From: Gracilaria gracilis
Taxonomy: Eukaryota > Rhodophyta > Florideophyceae > Gracilariales > Gracilariaceae
Direction: 5' to 3'
Assembly (NCBI GenBank): GCA_030374805.1
Contig: JARGSG010000082.1
Span: 186,001-250,000 of the forward strand
DNA length: 64,000 bases
A program made the position numbers and the translations under genes. Numbering within the stretch: the first letter of the stretch is position 1; each line of letters begins with the position of its first letter. This document shows positions 57,860 to 64,000 of the stretch, piece by piece. The notes under the pieces were generated by a model. That model made no database searches and was not told where the DNA came from. It saw only the letters and a list, made by a program, of their open reading frames with translations.

Positions 57860-58301
57860 AACGTGTAGTAAATTAGCACCCTCTAAAACTACATAAAGAA
57901 GTGGCACTTATTGCATTCCAACTTCGCCATTGAGTACGAAATAGAAACTAAAAACTTTGGCAAAACTGCAAGATGGAAGTACATGGATACATAAAAGGTA
58001 GCGAAGGGCATCAAATATGATGGTCTACGTTTTTTAACATTATGAGAACTTTGTAGTTCAGAAATGAAGATTTCGGTGTCAATTTTTGGTTTCGGAATCG
58101 TGGAATAAAAAACTGCACTCGGTGATTTCTACCACACTCCACTCGATTGGGGGTGTGCATTCGATTGGTGACGTTCGATCACGGCGAGCGCCAAACACGT
58201 CGAGAGCACAGCAGTTCCGATTCCAGTGACCTTCGATAACGGTCAACGGCTAAGACGTCGAGAGCCCAGCGTCAACCGCGACGAACCGTTCGGATTCTAT
58301 A
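57860..58301. other. Intergenic, C-to-B of element 3
   Basis: Matches 21000-21384 of element 1 (inverted). It holds the paired GTGA...TCAC-type motifs near 58170 and 58227. No gene. Confidence 0.5.
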
Positions 58302-60290
58302 TGGCGAAACGTAAGACGAGGGGTGTGAATGCGGAGGAGGTTAGCGGTCGCTCGTCAAAGCGCCGAAGGCGTGGCGAAACGGTAAGTGGCCAAGTTGCAC
58401 CGCTCGTAGTACGCGTGCGCCTCGGAGTGGTTTACGTGGGAAAAGGAGGAAGGGTAAGGAGAGAAGCGGCGGTGCGGCGAGGAGCGTCGCATCGGAGCGA
58501 ACGGAACGAACGCAGCGAACGCAGCGAACGGTAAGCATTGTGGTGACGAAACCTATTGCAAAAGCACGAGAACAAGAAGTTAGTCCCAAGAAAAGCATAG
58601 GAGCGCAGCGAGGTATGCCGAAGAAGGTTCTGCGCGGTTGTCGGGAAAGAGATAGTCGTAGAAAAAGCGCAGAGACTGCGCAAGCTTTAGAGGAGAGCGA
58701 TAGCGGGGATATGATAATGAAGGGTAAAGAACTTCGTACGGGAAGGAAGAACGATAGCAAGGAGTAGTACCGGAGTAGGTAATTGGGGTCCTCGAGGAAG
58801 AAAGGGAACTAACGGTGATAAAGTGCCTATGGCTGGGTACCCGAAGAGGTGAAAGGAGAAAGGGAGAGAGTGAGGTGTGGTGAGCCGGCGAGGACGCGAG
58901 GAGTGAAGAGTTTGGTTGTTGTGACGCCAAATAGAGTGCCAGAGAAGGAAAGCATTGGTTTCCGAGCAAGGGTCTGCAAACCGGGAGAAAGACGGAGTGG
59001 CGCGTGGGCGGCCAATGGCAGAACGTGAAACAGGGGAGGGTAGTGAGAGAAGAATAGGGAGTGTGGTTCATGAATTGGGGGGTGTTGAAGTTGTAGAGAA
59101 GGGCGCGATCAGCGACGAGAACATGCGAACGGGAGAGGGGTACGACGTAGAAGTGGTGGATCAGCCAAGGAAATTGTCGGAAGGAGAGCAGCAGTGGTTG
59201 AGAATGATTTTGAAGGAGAGGACGAAGTACAAACAGAACGGCGTCCGGAAGTGAATGTCATGGAGACGGTGCCACGAACGCCCAAAATGGATGCGTGTAA
59301 AACGCAACACCGCTTTACTTTCGAATGATGTGAGAGACGAACCTGACGGCGGTCCTGGAGAAAGCAAAGGTAGAATTCGAGCTGATGAAAGGGGATCTAC
59401 ACGGGAACTGGAAGGCAATGAGGAGAATTTAAGAGTATTGTCACGGTCTGCACTCGTTCAGAGGTTGAATTTACTGAAGGGGCTGTTGGGAAATATGAAG
59501 AAAGATAACTATACATTGATGGTGAGTTTGAAGCTGACGCAGAAAGAGTTGGGACGGCTGAGAGAGGAAAATAAACGGCAAAATATATTGATCGAAAGTC
59601 TTTGGAAGGCAGTGAAGGGGAGGAAGCGAGGTGATGGAGGAAAGAAGGTGAGGGGCCGCCGAAAGTATGATATTAGAGTGGAAGAATGTTTTTATGGATT
59701 CGCAAGGGCTGTATATGATAGGATTCTTCATTATGCGAATTTGAAGGCGTCTGAACTTTGTTTCGACACGAAAAACGTTGGTAAAAGCCGGAAGAACAGG
59801 AGTTAGACGGTGGGAGAAAGTAGAGAGGGGAGCACGTTTGTAGTTGGGGAGAAGGAGATGGTGCTTAGGTGCCTAGTTCAGGTTGCATATGAGATGAGGG
59901 CGTACACACCATCGACAGAGGGTGGAAGTGATGTGTTGCTGAAGTATGTGGTCGGAACAGAAATAATAGGAGTGACTTGGGAGACAATAAGGGAAACAGG
60001 GAGGAAACAAGAGTGCTTGGAAAATTTAAGCGCGGATAAATGTCTCAGGCAGCTGATGAATCAGACGATAAGCGATGTGATTGGGGTGCGAAAGTGGGCT
60101 GCTCGAAACAGATTATTGTCTTTACTGGGATATGATTTGATTGCGAAGGGGGCGAAGCCTATCGAGGGGACAAAACTTGGTGAGGCGTTGAAGGAGCAGA
60201 TGGACGAGGCTGGCGAGAAGCTTATGGGAAGTGAAGAAGATGGGATGAACAAGTTGCGTGCGTGGAGAATGTGCCGTTTCGAATATCTTC
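58302..60290 (+). pseudogene. Gene B of element 3, truncated
   Basis: MAKRKTRGVNAEEVSGRSSK opens the basic region, with S-E-R-N-E-R-S-E-R repeats. After shifts, 59255-59806 gives SALVQRLNLLKGLLGNMKKD and LTQKELGRLREENKRQNILI (coiled coil) and ECFYGFARAVYDRILHYANL; a TAG at 59804 is followed in another frame by 59810-60295 (KEMVLRCLVQVAYEMRAYTP, LLSLLGYDLIAKGAKPIEGT). Element homology ends at 'cgtttcgaatatcttc' (60290), about 170 residues before the expected C-terminus. Confidence 0.6.
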
Positions 60291-62059
60291 ATTGACATGC
60301 ACCATCCGCTCAGAGGTGTCCTCAGTCGGCGTCGGGCGCGATTCTGAAAGAGCTACGCACGACGGGTCGTGACGAAGCTGGGCTGCATTGTCAATAAAAG
60401 AATTGGATATGATCGTAATCTTTGCACAACTTCGAAGCTTGATGCGAACGCTTAGTCGTTCTTCTAAGTTCAGCCTGTTCATCTGCAGCACAAGGAAACC
60501 GCACGTGTAATAAATCTGTGGTAGTAGCTAGGATAGCTCCTTGGGTGCATCGTGTCTATCTGGGACGAGCAATTCAGCGCTTTGGTACTCATGGATACTT
60601 CATTAGGACGCATGCCTGTGATTCAAACAGTACGAAACAGTCAAATTCTTGCCTCGAGAAGAGCCAGGTTCGGCGCTTTCAAACTTTATATAGGAGCTCC
60701 ATGCAGTTTCGTTTAACGCTTTGGCCTGCGCTCTCACACAATCCATTGTCAAATGGCACATATCTCGTCCTCAATCATATCTCGTAATGCAAAGATCATT
60801 ATGCTGCCCGAATTGACATTAGAAGTGGACTTTATCAGGGGACTCAAAGCTTTCAAAGCGTCACTCATACGATCATCTGCCGCACGACGTAGAAATCCGC
60901 GTTGTTATGGTGCGAAAGTAAACCTGCCACGTTTCATGGTTGCGCGCGTCGAACTCAAATGCGTTTGGTGATCCAAAGATGCGTCGATATCGGAAGCAAC
61001 AAACACCAGTACTGCATGAACGAGCACCCCAATATCAAGATTAAGAATGCTAAGCAAAACGTCGGCTGATCAGAGTGTGGGAACGCCAGTTTTGAGGCAA
61101 ACATCTGCGAGTCGCAAACACCAGGCCATCCCCTGTACAGCACCGATACTAAGTTTTGACTCGCGTATACAACTTCACGTAGCGATTGCCAGACGTTCTG
61201 CTACGGAGGGCGAATTGGATGGAGAGGCAGAGCCCAGAGACAAACTAGAAGGCTTCGGGGGCGTGAGGACGGCACGGCCGCAGAGGGGGTACGTTTCTTG
61301 GTAACCTAACTGGAATCTGGAGTGAGACGAGGCCTTTCTGTGGGTCGCGGGTTCTCGGGTGTAGATTGGGATATGGAGTACGGCGGTGGGTGCGCGGCTA
61401 TTGTGAGACGTTTCGAAGTTAATAAGGCAGGTTGTGCGGGAGGAGGGAGAGAGGCATTCTTGGAAGAGATGTGGTGGTGAATTTCTCATCGGTTTTCTAC
61501 AATGTTCTCGAAGATCGGGTGGTTGGCTATGGCGACGTCTTCAACGAGGTTAGTGAGGGCAGCTGTGGAGCCACGATTCTTGTGCCATCGGATGGCGCCG
61601 AGCAAGCTTACGAAGTTGTGACGCGCATGGAATGCGTATTGGAGCAGGAGCTGCTTCCAAGTAGCTTCATCGGATGGCTGAAATTAAGGCGAGTACGGAA
61701 AGATTTGAGTTACTATGGGCGGCGGTATGTGGATGATGTGAAGGTATGTTGATTGCATAAAGGCTTGATAGGATGGTGGAGAAAACGCACAGACGTACCT
61801 TATTGGGGAGGCCTTGAAAAATTTGTGGCAGCTGCTGGTGGGAAACAGTGCACGCTTTTTACGTGATGGAAGCAAAACCTTACTCGTCTGATGGAGAATT
61901 AATCCAAAGACGACGGTCGCGGAGAGGAAGGGGGGAGCATGATGAAGGAGTGGTTGCGGCGGGAGTCAGAGAAGCTCGAGGATACTTAATTGGGCCCCCT
62001 GCCTGTTATATGCCCAGCAAGACACAGTCAAAGCTTTCCTTGGGAAGCGTCATGTTTGG
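60291..62059. other. Low-information flank, no recognised gene
   Basis: Not related to the element or satellites. The longest frame is 61432-61752 (+, 106 codons, contains DGAEQAYEVVTRMECVLEQE) and I do not recognise it. A possible remnant of other mobile DNA. Confidence 0.4.
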
Positions 62060-62960
62060 TCATCAGTGACGCTGAGGAACCCGACGGCGAACAAATCCAA
62101 GAATTTGAAGTCAATCAGCGATTCCATCCCGAAGTGATGACGACTCTCGCCTTCGATTACGTGAGCGCATATTTTTCTGCTCCATATAAAGAACATCCTG
62201 TAAGTGTACAACCGGCTCCCCTCTGACATGGTTATCTTCATGTGTCGGAACAACTTCAAACACAGTAGAGTGTTGGTTATCAATAATGACGTTCTGGAGC
62301 TTACAAGCTACCATAATTATCAAAGTCGCCTTGCGCATCGGATCTCACATTGGATACCAGAAGATACCGAAACGACACACCAATATTCGAAAGGCCTGTT
62401 TGACAACTGTGTGACACAAAGACAAATACGCGTTGAAAGAATCCTCTCTTTCAATAATATCACAACCCGGAAAGGGAGTTAACACACAATGTTCATTAAA
62501 ATGGGCATCATCTGCTGCAATACCCGTCCAGCGAAGAAGTACAGAGCGACTTATCAAATTATCTGCATTGTAGAAGCAAAAGCCGCGGAAGCATGCGTGC
62601 CCCCGGAATGAAGCGCAGACAGAAAACAGAAGTTGTAGTTTGCCAGCACAGAGGCCTGTACGAAAAGCGCAAAAAACCCGTTGTGGTGTATAAATTCTTC
62701 AGACTGGGGACCTAACTTAGACAAGGCTTTGGAATTTGCCATGCAATTCCGTCCAATGCGGCTATCACTCCATGTAATCGAGTATTTCGGTTCACACAAA
62801 ACTGTTCCACACTGCGTACGCATTCCTTTTCATTAAGAGGAAACATTATTTGCGACAGATAATGATATAATTGAGCCAAAGTTTCATTAAAGATTGAGTA
62901 CACCGTAGAACCCCCTATCGCATAAGACTATTCTATGTCCAAGTAGCTGGCAGGTGCCGA
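62060..62960 (-). pseudogene. PIF/Harbinger-like DDE_4 transposase remnant
   Basis: Minus-strand frames in order give LHGVIAALDGIAWQIPKP (about 62780-62730; compare the G-A-L-D-G-I first catalytic Asp block), NGFFALFVQASVLANYNFCF then SALHSGGTHASAAFASTM (second block; the usual HDS Asp is replaced by A), EDSFNAYLSLCHTVVKQAFR then ILVCRFGIFW (third block, where R-x-x-V-E-x-A-F-G is normal and the catalytic Glu is K here), and IMVACKLQNVIIDN (usual L-H-N). Family assignment is good at the pattern level; catalytic residues are eroded and the frame is broken at least three times. An upstream frame to 63151 may be its N-terminal part. Confidence 0.7.
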
Positions 62961-64000
62961 CAGCCGCAGAGTGACGAATAGCGTAAATTTGAACAGAACA
63001 GATCACGAAAACCATGTATGGCTACGACGCTTTTGTTGCAGTTTTGGGCGAACGACTCTGCAGAGTAGAAAAATTGAAGTTTCGGTAGCCGATGAATGCT
63101 CGTGAATAGATTATCGGGTATACTTCTCATGTGTTCTGAGGCAGAGAACAATGTCTTAGGGATTTGTCTCGTAAGTACTTTTTGGTATTGATATGTTAGT
63201 GATGTTTCGAATACGATGTGCAGTATACGAAAGCATAGAATGATCTAGGTTTATTTCCAATGACGAGGCGGCAAGGCATGAAGGATACATCTCTGTCGCT
63301 TGAAACGGCGAAAAATTAGTTGGTCTTGAATTCCAAGGTGGTTAAGAGTGTTTATGTTGAAAGTTGTAATTCAAGTCCGTGCGGTTTGTTAGCAACAGAG
63401 AACAAGGAAGTGAATGAGCTTCTGGGAGGCATATCTACTTGCTTTTAGTGCATGAGAGTTTCACTCATAGAACGCTCACAATGGGGGGACGTAATGTTCA
63501 GAAAATATTAAATTACGAGTTTCCTGTTTCGTAAAGGTGTAGAACGCCCCTTAGTACACCTGCTGAGACGCCACGGCCTAATATAACCCTATATAACTCT
63601 GGCGCCAAAGGGAAGCTGCGCTCAACCCCTTCGGCAGGTCAGGAGCTGTACAACTGGGGAGACGTACTTCTGTTGGAATTTCTAAAATTTGTTCATAAAC
63701 AGTCCCTAATCAGGATTGTGCCTCCTATTAACAACAATCGATGATACAGACCGGTGACTTTCGCCGTTTGGAATTGGCAGTTTCACACCAGCGTCGCACA
63801 ACTAAAATAGATTTTTATATCTGATAGAAAATGTATCAAGCCTTCTCGCGGAATGTTACAAACGTGACTCAAACGAGACCCAGCATGCTACACGCAGAAC
63901 AGAACACAAAGTATTCAATGTGTGATTGATTACTTTGAAAATTCAATGGATTACGAACAGCTTACCAATCGTCGGTTAGCTACCATTAGTAGCTTACCCG
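62961..64000. other. Unassigned sequence at window end
   Basis: The first ~190 bp may be the N-terminal part of the Harbinger-like remnant. The rest has no supported ORF, repeat or RNA gene. Confidence 0.4.

Larger units (their letters stand above)
56261..60290 (+). mobile_element. Element 3, remaining part: internally deleted copy
   Basis: Continues element 3 across the element 2b insertion: rest of gene F (56261-56400), gene E start (56759-57028), then a direct fusion into the C-terminal part of gene C (57029-57859), then gene B (58302-60290). Genes G, D, the spacer and the first half of C (about 11 kb) are missing. Homology stops abruptly at about 60290 inside gene B; gene A and the second TIR are absent. 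Confidence 0.82.

Noticed and set aside
1-64000. tRNA or rRNA genes
   Set aside because: I saw no convincing cloverleaf or rRNA segment on reading; a tRNAscan/Infernal search was not possible.

Overview
The window looks like heterochromatic, repeat-packed nuclear DNA of an intron-poor eukaryote. The clues are satellites, eukaryotic transposon families (pogo/Tigger, DIRS, PIF/Harbinger, Plavaka), polyA signals, cytosolic-type ribulose-phosphate 3-epimerase and a plant/algal-type ketopantoate-reductase-like protein. A photosynthetic eukaryote, perhaps a multicellular red alga, is my best guess; this is low-confidence inference. No ordinary intact host gene was recognised. Almost every coding region is a decayed mobile-element gene.

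Layout. 1-7180 is a satellite of ~171-bp monomers, partly organised in an 8-monomer (1,367-bp) higher-order repeat. 7164-8565 is a decayed pogo/CENP-B-like transposase. 8938-8972 is telomere-like (CCCCTAAA). 8962-14521 is a second satellite (~460-bp monomers) interrupted by a truncated DIRS-type retroelement (9438-12955). 14522-32994 is element 1, a complete but mutated ~18.5-kb DNA transposon. 32995-33954 is unassigned. 33955-35521 is the second satellite again, inverted. 35522-36585 plus 56261-60290 is one element copy (element 3) split by the insertion of another full-length copy, element 2b (36586-56260, 19.7 kb, opposite orientation to element 1). 60291-64000 is low-information sequence with a decayed PIF/Harbinger-like transposase (62060-62960).

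The main discovery is the giant transposon family. Read from the transposase end, each copy carries seven genes: (A) a Plavaka-type (CACTA/CMC-like) transposase with an N-terminal zinc finger; (B) a basic, coiled-coil protein; (C) a fusion of a bacterial-type beta-class amino-methyltransferase (DPPY before FAGTF) with a SET domain; a central spacer with long perfect hairpins; (D) a protein with a ParB-like motif, AT-hook-like motifs and a SUMO-interaction-like motif; (G) a putative Fe(II)/2-oxoglutarate dioxygenase with an H-x-D...H...R triad; (E) a ketopantoate-reductase-like Rossmann protein; and (F) a coiled-coil protein. Copies end in related terminal inverted repeats with GCTAGTTT-type subterminal motifs. 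Copy 2b additionally carries a frameshifted ribulose-phosphate 3-epimerase in its spacer. Strand composition flips at the central spacer irrespective of gene direction, as around a replication origin.

All copies here are decayed, but different positions are broken in different copies, so the ancestral gene set can be inferred by comparison. Inference: the ancestral element encoded both writers (DNA amino-methyltransferase, SET) and a possible eraser (dioxygenase) of chromatin or DNA marks, which it may have used to control its own expression or targeting.
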